Part shown: piece by piece, positions 23,157-30,805 of the stretch
Layout of the letters: every line of letters begins with the position of its first letter
Position numbering within the stretch: the stretch's first letter is position 1
DNA from: an uncultured Flavobacteriaceae bacterium
Lineage (GTDB): Bacteria; Bacteroidota; Bacteroidia; Flavobacteriales; Flavobacteriaceae
Assembly: GCA_938020445.1 (NCBI GenBank)
Contig: CALIIC010000122.1
Span: 1 to 36,890, forward strand
Length of the DNA: 36,890 nucleotides
Direction: 5' to 3'
Position numbers and translations under genes: made by a program
Notes under the pieces: generated by a model
Seen by the model: the letters and a program-made list of their open reading frames with translations, nothing else
What the model was told of the DNA's origin: nothing
The model's database searches: none

Positions 23157-24920
23157 CTAGAAAAAATCACTTCTACGGGTACTTCGTCTTTTCCCCGCAT
23201 TGGCTGCGTTCCCGCGATTTCCCCTTCTATCGTTGTTTTTTTTGCCGTATCCACCTTTTTCCTTGCGTCGTCCTTTATCCCTGCCGCCTGAACGTCTTTT
23301 GTTGCCTCCGCCACCGGGACTTTTGGAAACTTCTACATTCACAAAACGCCCATCTACCTTAAATTCGGTAAATGTTTTTAAAATCTGTTCGGTAACATCT
23401 GCCTCTGAATTGAAAAAAGAGAAGCTATCCTTAACATCCACTTTGAAAATATCTTCCCTGCCAAGGCCTACCGTATCCCGAACGAAATCTTTAAGCGACA
23501 TCCAATCATATCCATCTTTTTCTCCAACATTGATGAAATAGCGTACAGCACCATTGGTTGGAATGCGATCTCTACCTCCTCGGTCTTGTGAAGCACCTGT
23601 TGTATTTAGGTCTTTCGTCTTATTGTAATAATTGGAGAATCGTGTAAACTCAACAGATACTATTTTTTTGATCAGTTCATCTCTATCGATACCCTGTAAT
23701 ACATCATTGATTGCGGGGAGGTAGTTTTCCACATCCGCATTGATTTCAGTGTCCTTTATCTTATTGGCCAAATGATACAATTGTATTTCGCAAATTTCAG
23801 GACCCGTAGGAATCTTTTTGGTAATGAACTTTTGTTGTATTTTTTTCTCTATCGCCTGTATTTTACGCATTTCACTGCGGGTAACGATTACCATTGAGAT
23901 ACCTGATTTCCCGGCACGTCCTGTTCGTCCACTACGGTGGGTATAGGTTTCGATTTCGTCGGGTAGTTGGTAATTGATAACATGGGTGATATCATCAACA
24001 TCTATACCCCTGGCTGCTACATCGGTAGCGACCAACATCTGAATCTGTTTTTTACGAAAAGAGTTCATTACCAAGTCACGCTGGTTCTGGCTTAGATCTC
24101 CATGCAGCGCCCCAGCGTTGTAGCCATCTTCGATTAAATTCTCCGCTACTTTTTGGGTATCTCGTTTTGTGCGACAGAACACAACGGAGAATATATCGGG
24201 GTGTGCGTCCGCCAAGCGTTTTAATGCCGGATAACGATCTCTACCGCTGACCACATAATACTCGTGTTGTACGGTGCTTGCACCTGAATTTTTGGTACCT
24301 ACGGTAATCTCGATAGGGTTGTGCATAAACTTTTTGGCGATCACCGACACCTCTTTGGGCATGGTCGCTGAAAACAACCAAGTAGATTTTTCGTTCGGAG
24401 TGTTCGAAAGAATATCCTTGATGTCTTCATAAAACCCCATGTTCAGCATTTCATCGGCTTCATCTAACACACAGTAGTCTATTTTGGAAATATCTACCAG
24501 GCCACGGCCGATCATATCTTTCATTCTTCCTGGAGTGGCCACCACAATTTGCGCGCCTCTTCGAATTTGCCTAGCCTGTTCGGTAATGCTCGCACCTCCG
24601 TAGATTGCTACGACATTAATACTCTTTTCATACTTTGAATAAGCTTGTAACTCATTGGTGATCTGCAAACATAATTCCCTTGTTGGGGAAAGAATAAGTC
24701 CCTGGGTAGTTCTGCTTTCCGCTTCGATTTTTTGAATTAATGGGAAACCGAATGCAGCTGTTTTTCCTGTACCTGTTTGTGCCAGGGCCACTAAATCAAT
24801 TTCACCATCTAATAAGAGAGGAATGGCTTTTTCTTGTACTTCGGAAGGGGTTTCAAAACCCATATCGGTAACAGCATTCAATAGAGATTGCTGAAGCCCG
24901 AGTGCTTCAAATTTTGTCAT
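23157..24920 (-). CDS. deaD: DEAD-box RNA helicase with DbpA-like RNA-binding domain
   Basis: ATP-dependent RNA helicase of 587 residues. Motifs in order: AQTGTGKTAAFG, SPTRELC, TPGRM, DEAD, SAT, VFCRTKRDTQKVAENL, ATDVAARGIDV and HRSGRTGRAGKSG. After a helical linker comes a DbpA-type RNA-recognition domain (about 470-545, VRYFINVGEKDGYDWMSLKDF ... FVNVEVSK), then a basic Gly/Arg/Lys tail (about 547-587). This plan is that of CsdA/DeaD, active in ribosome assembly and cold adaptation. It has a promoter at 25031-25061, a leader of about 100 nt with a hairpin, and its own terminator. The leader could serve temperature control; that is inference. Confidence 0.93.
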   Translation of the reverse strand: MTKFEALGLQQSLLNAVTDMGFETPSEVQEKAIPLLLDGEIDLVALAQTGTGKTAAFGFPLIQKIEAESRTTQGLILSPTRELCLQITNELQAYSKYEKSINVVAIYGGASITEQARQIRRGAQIVVATPGRMKDMIGRGLVDISKIDYCVLDEADEMLNMGFYEDIKDILSNTPNEKSTWLFSATMPKEVSVIAKKFMHNPIEITVGTKNSGASTVQHEYYVVSGRDRYPALKRLADAHPDIFSVVFCRTKRDTQKVAENLIEDGYNAGALHGDLSQNQRDLVMNSFRKKQIQMLVATDVAARGIDVDDITHVINYQLPDEIETYTHRSGRTGRAGKSGISMVIVTRSEMRKIQAIEKKIQQKFITKKIPTGPEICEIQLYHLANKIKDTEINADVENYLPAINDVLQGIDRDELIKKIVSVEFTRFSNYYNKTKDLNTTGASQDRGGRDRIPTNGAVRYFINVGEKDGYDWMSLKDFVRDTVGLGREDIFKVDVKDSFSFFNSEADVTEQILKTFTEFKVDGRFVNVEVSKSPGGGGNKRRSGGRDKGRRKEKGGYGKKNNDRRGNRGNAANAGKRRSTRRSDFF

Positions 24921-24944
24921 AATGTGTTTTACTTAATCGCTAAT

Positions 24945-25001
24945 AGGTGTGTTGCATAGAGCGATTATCGTATATAACCCATTGGACTCCTCGCAACACC
25001 T
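24945..25001 (-). promoter_or_regulatory. Structured element in the DEAD-box helicase 5' leader
   Basis: AGGTGTGTTGC (24945-24955) and GCAACACCT (24993-25001) are complementary apart from a 2-nt bulge. They enclose a 37-nt loop region that contains the self-complementary CGATTATCG. It begins 24 nt before the helicase ATG. Possible control element, for example of cold induction or autoregulation. Confidence 0.4.
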
Positions 25002-25030
25002 GCCATACCGGCGGCGTTTATTTCGAGCGG

Positions 25031-25061
25031 CAAAGGTACTGCTAATAATTGATATAGTAAA
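25031..25061 (-). promoter_or_regulatory. Promoter of the DEAD-box helicase gene
   Basis: On the minus strand, TACCTTTG (25031-25038) fits TAnnTTTG, with TTTA (25058-25061) 19 nt upstream in the -33 place. The start site would be near 25024, a leader of about 100 nt. Confidence 0.65.
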
Positions 25062-25351
25062 CGTTAGGGTTTTTTAGTCTATGCGGAGATGGGATGACTA
25101 TCGGCAAAAAAGGAAATCCCAATTATTCCGAATACAAGATATTTTCTTTCACAAGGGGGTGTTATCCAGAATACCATATGGTGCTATCAAAATGTTAATT
25201 TGAAAGGATAGCAACCGAAGATCAAACATATTAGGTGTAGGGCGGTAAATAGCTTCCAACGATCCTCATTCTTTTAAGCCGTTGGCTGTGCCCTTACTTT
25301 TAGATATATGGCCATTGATGAGACCGAAACCTTGACAGTTTCGTTTTGTTC

Positions 25352-25936
25352 TTAAACATTCGATAGTTGTCTTAGATGGGTCATTAACTTTTGAATTGCT
25401 TTTCCCCTATGACTTATACTGTTTTTGGTTTTTAGTGATAACTGTGCGAACGTTTCTTCATATCCGTTTGGGCTAAAGATAGGGTCGTAACCAAAACCGT
25501 CACCCCCGGCTCTTTCGGAGGTGATTTCTCCTTCTACTATTCCTTCAAAAAGATGTGTTTCGCCTTTGAGGTTTAAGGCGATAATGGTCTTAAAATGTGC
25601 GCTGCGATCGGTAACGCTTCTCATTTCGCTTAGAAGTTTGGTCATATTATCCTCTGTATTTTTACCTTCACCGGCATACCTGGCCGAATACACGCCCGGC
25701 GCACCATTCAGGGCATTTACAAGCAGACCGGTATCGTCGGCAAAGCAAGGTAGGTTATAGTTTTCGGTAACATAATTTGCCTTTATTTGGGCGTTTTCTT
25801 CTAAACTTTCACCGGTTTCAGGAATATCTTCTAGGCATCCTATTTCAGAAAGGGATACAAGGTGTATGTGTACAGGCATTAATTTTTTGACCTCTTCTAG
25901 TTTATTTGTATTGTGGGTGGCGAAAACGAGTTGCAT
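25352..25936 (-). CDS. rdgB: RdgB/HAM1 family non-canonical purine NTP pyrophosphatase
   Basis: Cytosolic house-cleaning enzyme that hydrolyses ITP, dITP and XTP to the monophosphates. The 194-residue protein shows the family motifs: FATHNTNKLEEVKKLM at the N-terminus, ETGESLEENAQIKA, CFADDTGLLVNALNGAPGVYSARYAGE and the C-terminal GGDGFGYDPIF and SHRGKA. The ATG at 25936 is the only sensible start, as the first beta strand follows directly. A TAnnTTTG box sits 6 nt upstream. Confidence 0.96.
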   Translation of the reverse strand: MQLVFATHNTNKLEEVKKLMPVHIHLVSLSEIGCLEDIPETGESLEENAQIKANYVTENYNLPCFADDTGLLVNALNGAPGVYSARYAGEGKNTEDNMTKLLSEMRSVTDRSAHFKTIIALNLKGETHLFEGIVEGEITSERAGGDGFGYDPIFSPNGYEETFAQLSLKTKNSISHRGKAIQKLMTHLRQLSNV

Positions 25937-25941
25937 ATGTT

Positions 25942-25949
25942 CAAAATTA
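25942..25949 (-). promoter_or_regulatory. -7 box directly before rdgB (short or no leader)
   Basis: On the minus strand TAATTTTG matches TAnnTTTG and ends 5 nt before the rdgB start codon, so transcription would begin at or next to the ATG. No clear -33 box is seen, which lowers confidence. Confidence 0.35.
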
Positions 25950-26042
25950 CTAATTTTATAAAATGGGGACTTTTTCCATGGTAAAGATTTGACTTGTTTC
26001 TTTTTTACATATACTGAAAGTGTTTTCTAAAAAGCCTTTGAA

Positions 26043-26495
26043 ATGAAATTAAAAGTACCTCCTGTAATTATTCTTATTGTTTTTGGTGGGTTAATGTACT
26101 TACTTTCTAAATTTTTACCGGTGGGTGATTTTGACTTCTTTGGCAAGTATTACCTTATTTGGTTTTTAATTGTGATGGCTTTTGGTATCGGTACTGTTGC
26201 GTTGTTTCATTTTGTTCGTGCAAATACTACGGTTGATCCTACTACGCCGTCAAAAGCTGCGAATTTAGTTCATGACGGACTCTATCGTTTTTCAAGAAAC
26301 CCGATGTATTTGGCTATGTTATTGTTATTATTGGCTTGGGGTCTTTGGTTGGGAAATGCCTTCAACACTTTGTTGGCTGCAGGTTTTGTGGGATATATGA
26401 ACAGCTTTCAGATCAAGCCCGAGGAGGAAGCCCTTAGTATACTGTTTGGGAAGGAGTATCAACGATATTGTGGAAATGTACGTAGGTGGTTTTAG
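26043..26495 (+). CDS. Isoprenylcysteine carboxyl methyltransferase-like membrane protein
   Basis: 150-residue integral membrane methyltransferase-like protein with about four hydrophobic segments. The family signature is present: DGLYRFSRNPMYLAMLLLLL (about 79-98) and a C-terminal EEEALSILFGKEYQRYCGNV followed by RRW. In ICMT/PEMT proteins these parts bind SAM. Bacterial members of this size occur widely and their substrates, probably lipids or small molecules, are not known. It precedes the SatD trio, but a palindrome with a T-run in between could end its transcript. Confidence 0.85.
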   Translation: MKLKVPPVIILIVFGGLMYLLSKFLPVGDFDFFGKYYLIWFLIVMAFGIGTVALFHFVRANTTVDPTTPSKAANLVHDGLYRFSRNPMYLAMLLLLLAWGLWLGNAFNTLLAAGFVGYMNSFQIKPEEEALSILFGKEYQRYCGNVRRWF

Positions 26496-26510
26496 ATAAT
26501 TAGCTAAAAC

Positions 26511-26604
26511 GCTTATATGGCCATTTTATAAGCTTTTTAGATTATATTAATTAAATATTAGCATAAAAGCTTATAATTACATATATTAGCACTTTAGCTT
26601 ATAA
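26511..26604 (+). promoter_or_regulatory. Array of GCTTATA half-sites upstream of satD (candidate operator)
   Basis: Four copies of GCTTATA lie in the 110-nt gap: forward at 26511-26517, inverted at 26527-26533 (making a GCTTATA-N9-TATAAGC palindrome), forward at 26569-26575 and forward at 26597-26603, ending 2 nt before the satD ATG. The last two share GCTTATAA and are 28 nt apart. The palindrome with its trailing TTTTT could also be a weak terminator of the gene before. SatD has a helix-turn-helix, so autoregulation is possible. Confidence 0.5.
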
Positions 26605-26605
26605 A

Positions 26606-27217
26606 ATGATAGCAATTATAACAGGTGATATTATTAATTCAGAGAATCATAAGGCATCGGAATGGCTCGGTATTCTTAAGAGCTATTTTTCTAAACTCGG
26701 TGACGCCCCCGAAGATTGGGAGATTTATCGTGGAGATGAATTTCAATTGCGAGTGCCTTTTGCAGCGGCATTTGAGGTAGCCATACACATAAAAGCGTTA
26801 ATGAAAACAATAAAGGGTTTAGATGTACGCATGGGCATTGGTCTTGGTCAAGAAACTTTTATCGGGGTAGGTGTGAGTGAATCAAACGGTCCCGCTTACC
26901 AACGTTCGGGTCGAACTTTTGAGGCTCTTAAAGGTGATAAAACGAACCTTACCGTAGCAACAGGGAATGGTTTCTACGATGGAACCTTAAATTTGATGCT
27001 GCGTTTGGCCCTCGATTTTATGAACGATTGGAGTGTTGTTTCTGCTGAAATTGTTGTCATAGCATTGGAAAATCCAAAAGCCTCCCAACAAGAAATAGCG
27101 ACCAAACTTGGTATTCGGCAATCCGCTGTTAGCCAACGACAAAAAAGAGCACGTTTAGATTTGGTATACGAATTATTAAACTATTACAAAATGAGTGTTA
27201 AAGAGATTACTGCATGA
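26606..27217 (+). CDS. SatD family protein (palm-like domain plus helix-turn-helix)
   Basis: 203 residues. SatD was named from the acid-tolerance locus of Streptococcus mutans, and its biochemical role is not settled. The N-terminal part (1-125) shows, in order: TGDIINS with Asp8, YRGDEFQLRV with Asp44, VRMGIGLG (74-81) and GPAYQRSGR (95-103). This order and spacing resemble class III nucleotidyl cyclases (FADI, GDxxxxxF, RxGIHxG, GxxxNxAAR) and GGDEF proteins. The substrate lysine and the transition-state asparagine of cyclases are not kept (Gln99 stands for Asn; Arg103 remains). The C-terminal part (157-190) is a helix-turn-helix (QQEIATKLGIRQSAVSQRQK). Its stop overlaps the next start by 4 nt. 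Confidence 0.82.
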   Translation: MIAIITGDIINSENHKASEWLGILKSYFSKLGDAPEDWEIYRGDEFQLRVPFAAAFEVAIHIKALMKTIKGLDVRMGIGLGQETFIGVGVSESNGPAYQRSGRTFEALKGDKTNLTVATGNGFYDGTLNLMLRLALDFMNDWSVVSAEIVVIALENPKASQQEIATKLGIRQSAVSQRQKRARLDLVYELLNYYKMSVKEITA

Positions 27218-27912
27218 TATTTTTCTTAAAATTATTTTTAGCGCATCTTATCGGTGATTTTCTACTACAGCCCACTACCTGGGTGGTTGATAAAGACTCA
27301 AAAAAAATAAAGTCAAAATACCTATACTTACATGTTTTGGTGCATTTTGGTATTACGATGGTGCTTCTATGGGATATTTCTTATTGGGGTATTGCACTAC
27401 TAATCGCTATAGCCCATTATTTGATAGATTTAGTCAAATTATATGCAACGCCTCTTTTTAAACACGCGAACATTCCCTTTTTTATCGATCAGTTATTGCA
27501 TGTTTTGGTTCTATATGCTTTTGCATTTTATGGAACGTTTTGGGAGCAAACACTTTTACTCGCCGAACGCATCGACCTAGGTTTACTTGTGGCTGTGGTT
27601 TTTGTAAGTTTTCCCGCGGGAATTATCATGGGGAAACTGCTAGAGCCAATGGCGGGTCAAATAGAATTAGATCATGAATCTTTGCCCAACGCAGGGAAAT
27701 ACATCGGGATTATTGAACGAATTTTTGTGCTCATTTTTATTGTGCTGGGGAAATGGGAGGCCATCGGACTTTTAATAACGGCAAAGTCTGTATTTAGATT
27801 CAATGATTTAAAAGAAAGTAACAATCGAAAACTAACAGAATACATCCTTATAGGAACTCTTTTAAGTTTTGGTATGGCCATCGTAACTGGTTTAATCTAT
27901 GAAAATTTTTAA
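27214..27912 (+). CDS. DUF3307 integral membrane protein
   Basis: 232 residues with about six to seven membrane helices. The opening FLAHLIGDFLLQPTTWVVDK is the mark of DUF3307. Several His and Asp residues fall in or at the ends of helices: His11/Asp15 (HLIGD), His40 and His44 (LHVLVH), His68/Asp72 (HYLID), Asp92/His96 (IDQLLH). Such HxxxD spacing may form a metal site in the membrane, but no activity is known for the family. It is translationally coupled to satD (ATGA overlap) and overlaps the hydrolase gene by 14 nt. The satD-DUF3307 pairing seems to recur in other genomes, from general knowledge and not checked here. Confidence 0.85.
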   Translation: MIFFLKLFLAHLIGDFLLQPTTWVVDKDSKKIKSKYLYLHVLVHFGITMVLLWDISYWGIALLIAIAHYLIDLVKLYATPLFKHANIPFFIDQLLHVLVLYAFAFYGTFWEQTLLLAERIDLGLLVAVVFVSFPAGIIMGKLLEPMAGQIELDHESLPNAGKYIGIIERIFVLIFIVLGKWEAIGLLITAKSVFRFNDLKESNNRKLTEYILIGTLLSFGMAIVTGLIYENF

Positions 27913-28693
27913 GACACATCTATTTCCGTTTTTCGCTTTTTTATTGTTCGTCAATTTTGGCAACGGTCAAGAAGCGTCTTTTAATTCATTCGATGGTACC
28001 AAGATCGTATACACAGATGAGGGCCATGGGAAACCGGTACTTTTACTACATGGTTTTATAAACACCCGCAAAAACTGGGACAAAACCGAGCTAAAGAAAG
28101 ACCTGATTGCTGAGGGGTACCGCGTTATAGCCCCAGATCTAAGAGGGAACGGGGATTCGGAAAAACCGCAGGAAGATGATGCATATGCCAATGATGCTGA
28201 AGTAACCGATTTAATGTTGTTAATGAATCATTTAGAACTTAAAAAGTATAAAGCGGTCGGGTATTCCAGAGGCAGTATCGTCCTTGCAAAGCTCGTAACG
28301 ATCGACAAGCGAATCAAGAAAGCGGTTTTGGGAGGAATGGGGATTGATTTTTCAAATCCAAATTGCGAGCGTCGTCTCATGTTTGCCGAGGCGTTTGCTG
28401 GGAATACGAACGAAATTACCGAAGGGGCCGTGACCTATGCCAAATCGATAAATGCAGATTTAAGGTCGTTGCACTTGCAACAAAAGTATCAGCCCGTTAC
28501 TACAAAAGAAGCGCTTAAAACAATTAAAAAACGTGTTTTGGTAATAGCAGGTGAGAAGGACCTTGACAATGGTAGCCCTGCTGAACTTCAAAAAGCAATA
28601 CCAAGGGCACGTCTGCAATTGGTACCTGGGGATCACAACGGAACCTATAAAACGGCTGCTTTTTCGAAGGCCATTATTTCATTTTTGAGGTAA
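27899..28693 (+). CDS. Exported alpha/beta hydrolase
   Basis: 264-residue hydrolase with an N-terminal signal peptide (about 1-23, FLLFVNFGNGQ), so it acts in the periplasm. The fold shows the oxyanion segment LLLHGFINTRKNW, APDLRGNGDSEKP, the nucleophile elbow GYSRGS with Ser123, and candidate acid and base residues in GEKDLDNG and GDHNGTY. Substrate is unknown; the family includes esterases, haloperoxidase-like and lipase-like enzymes. It overlaps the DUF3307 gene by 14 nt and is probably the last gene of the satD operon. No clear terminator follows in the 169-nt gap. Confidence 0.88.
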   Translation: MKIFKTHLFPFFAFLLFVNFGNGQEASFNSFDGTKIVYTDEGHGKPVLLLHGFINTRKNWDKTELKKDLIAEGYRVIAPDLRGNGDSEKPQEDDAYANDAEVTDLMLLMNHLELKKYKAVGYSRGSIVLAKLVTIDKRIKKAVLGGMGIDFSNPNCERRLMFAEAFAGNTNEITEGAVTYAKSINADLRSLHLQQKYQPVTTKEALKTIKKRVLVIAGEKDLDNGSPAELQKAIPRARLQLVPGDHNGTYKTAAFSKAIISFLR

Positions 28694-28862
28694 GCAGGTT
28701 ATTTTCGGGTTTCTAGAATTTATTAAATCAATAATTTCACACCCCTTAAAAAGCGAAATTCCTATCAAAATAATTGGTTTTGGTGATAAGGATAACTTTT
28801 CATACTATTCCATCTGGTTCAACGGAATTAATTTTTACTTTTAACGCTTAATTTTCTTTAAA

Positions 28863-30755
28863 ATGATTGCAGTGGGGCGAAAGTATGTTTTTGATTTTGA
28901 CAGTACGCTTACCAGAGTAGAGGCGTTAGATGTTTTGGCTGAATTAACCCTTCAAGGGAAAACGAACAAGCAGGAAATAGTCGATGAGATTCAACGCATT
29001 ACCAACTTGGGTATCGATGGCGATATTTCGTTTACCGAATCGTTGGAAAAAAGGATAAAGTTATTGAACGCCAATAAGTCCGATTTGGCAGGCCTTGTGA
29101 GTGAGTTGAGGCAAAAAATATCCAAGTCAATTGAGTCTAACAAAGAGTTTTTTGAAAAATATTCAGATGATATTTATGTGATTTCATGTGGCTTTAAGGA
29201 ATTTATAGACCCTATTGTAAAAGAGTATAATATTCCTTCTGATCGTGTGTATGCGAATACATTCGAGTTTGATGAGGACGGAGCAATTGTAGGTTTTGAT
29301 GCGGAAAATCCTTTGGCTTTGCACAATGGAAAGATCGAATGCCTTAAAAGACTCGATTTGGAAGGCGAGGTACAGGTTATAGGCGACGGTTATAGTGATT
29401 ATGTGATGCGTGAAGCCGGTATTGCCGATAAATTCTTTGCCTATACCGAGAATGTGCATCGAGAAAAGGCCGCAGTGAACGCAGACCACGTGACACCGAA
29501 CCTTGATGAGTTTTTGTTTGTAAATGACCTGCCCCGAAATATTTCGTATCCCAAAAACCGAATCAAAATACTTTTATTGGAAAATGTACACCCAGATGCC
29601 TTTGAGAACCTTTCAGACGATGGTTTTTCGGTAGAATTGGTGAAGCACAGCCTTCCAGAGGAAGAATTGATAGAGAAAATAAAAGGAGTGCATGTATTGG
29701 GAATCCGTTCTAAGACACAGGTGACTCAAAAGGTGCTCGACGCGGCCAATAAACTATTGGTGGTAGGTGCGTTTTGTATTGGTACTACACAAATAGATTT
29801 GGAGTACTGCCGAAGAAAAGGGGTAGTGGTGTTCAATGCTCCCTATAGCAATACACGTTCGGTGGTAGAATTGGCCATCGGAGAGATCATTATGCTAATG
29901 CGCAGTATTTTTCCCAGAAGTACCGAAATTCATGATGGCCAGTGGCAAAAAACGGCCGCTGGATCAAGGGAAGTACGTGGTAAGAATCTTGGTATAGTTG
30001 GGTATGGTAATATAGGTAAGCAACTTTCGGTACTGGCGGAGGCCATTGGAATGCGTGTATATTATTATGATATAAATGACCAGCTTGCTTTGGGGAATGC
30101 CATTAAGTGCAATACCTTGGAGGATTTGTTGAATGTTTCCGATGTGGTTACGCTTCATATAGATGATAACAAGGCCAATAAAAATTTCATTGGGGAGCGA
30201 GAGATCAACCAGATGAAGAATGGCGCCATGCTCGTGAACCTCTCTAGAGGTTTTGTAATCGATATAGAGGCCTTGGCCACTGCTTTGAAAAGCGGAAAAT
30301 TAGGAGGTGCCGCGGTTGATGTATATCCAAAAGAACCAAGGGCCAATGGCGAGTTTTATACAGAACTTAAAGGGCTGTCAAACGTAATTCTAACACCTCA
30401 TATTGGGGGTAGCACTGAAGAAGCGCAACGTAATATTGCCGACTTTGTTCCCAGTAAGATTATGGGGTATATTAATTCCGGTGATACGGTGGATGCTGTG
30501 AATTTCCCGAATATACGGTTGCCGAAACAGTCAAATGCACATCGTTTTCTTCACATTCATAAAAATGTTCCTGGGGTCATGGCCAAAATCAATGAGGTAT
30601 TGGCGAAATACGAGATGAACATCACAGGGCAATACCTTTCAACCGATAGTGAGGTAGGGTACGTGATCAGTGATATGGACAAGGAATACAACAAAGATGT
30701 GGTGAAAGCACTTAAAAAAGTAGAACATACCATTAAATTCAGAGTGCTTTACTAG
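28863..30755 (+). CDS. serA: Fused phosphoserine phosphatase - D-3-phosphoglycerate dehydrogenase
   Basis: 630-residue fusion of two steps of serine synthesis. Residues 1-225 are a HAD phosphatase of the SerB type: DFDSTLTRVE (Asp11, Asp13), Ser108 in ISCGF, Lys157 and GDGYSD (Asp175). From about 232 on is an E. coli-type SerA: NAD-binding GIVGYGNIGKQ (377-387), Arg462 in SRG, Glu491 in PKEP, His513 in TPHIGGST, and an ACT domain (about 558-630) for serine feedback. The aminotransferase of the pathway (SerC) is not next to it. The single ATG at 28863 and intact reading frame across the junction show a true fusion. All key residues are present in both halves. Confidence 0.93.
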   Translation: MIAVGRKYVFDFDSTLTRVEALDVLAELTLQGKTNKQEIVDEIQRITNLGIDGDISFTESLEKRIKLLNANKSDLAGLVSELRQKISKSIESNKEFFEKYSDDIYVISCGFKEFIDPIVKEYNIPSDRVYANTFEFDEDGAIVGFDAENPLALHNGKIECLKRLDLEGEVQVIGDGYSDYVMREAGIADKFFAYTENVHREKAAVNADHVTPNLDEFLFVNDLPRNISYPKNRIKILLLENVHPDAFENLSDDGFSVELVKHSLPEEELIEKIKGVHVLGIRSKTQVTQKVLDAANKLLVVGAFCIGTTQIDLEYCRRKGVVVFNAPYSNTRSVVELAIGEIIMLMRSIFPRSTEIHDGQWQKTAAGSREVRGKNLGIVGYGNIGKQLSVLAEAIGMRVYYYDINDQLALGNAIKCNTLEDLLNVSDVVTLHIDDNKANKNFIGEREINQMKNGAMLVNLSRGFVIDIEALATALKSGKLGGAAVDVYPKEPRANGEFYTELKGLSNVILTPHIGGSTEEAQRNIADFVPSKIMGYINSGDTVDAVNFPNIRLPKQSNAHRFLHIHKNVPGVMAKINEVLAKYEMNITGQYLSTDSEVGYVISDMDKEYNKDVVKALKKVEHTIKFRVLY

Positions 30756-30805
30756 CGACTGTAATGCCCTCTTTGACAAACTGCGAAAATTGATTTGCCT
30801 GCAAC

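Larger units (their letters stand above)
24921..25351. other. Gene-free stretch: leader and promoter of the helicase, rest unassigned
   Basis: The 431-nt gap contains the helicase leader (about 24921-25024) and promoter (25031-25061). From 25062 to 25351 I see no convincing gene, repeat or RNA. A weak 6-bp hairpin (25325-25330 with 25338-25343) followed by TTTTG reads on the plus strand only and has no gene to serve. Confidence 0.7.

Noticed and set aside
25325-25343. Hairpin with short T-stretch as terminator of rdgB
   Set aside because: The T-stretch is on the plus strand, while rdgB is on the minus strand, and the stem has only 6 bp.
26506-26538. GCTTATA palindrome as a plain terminator
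   Set aside because: Not excluded, but the stem is AT-rich with a mismatch, and two more copies of the half-site nearby are not explained by termination.
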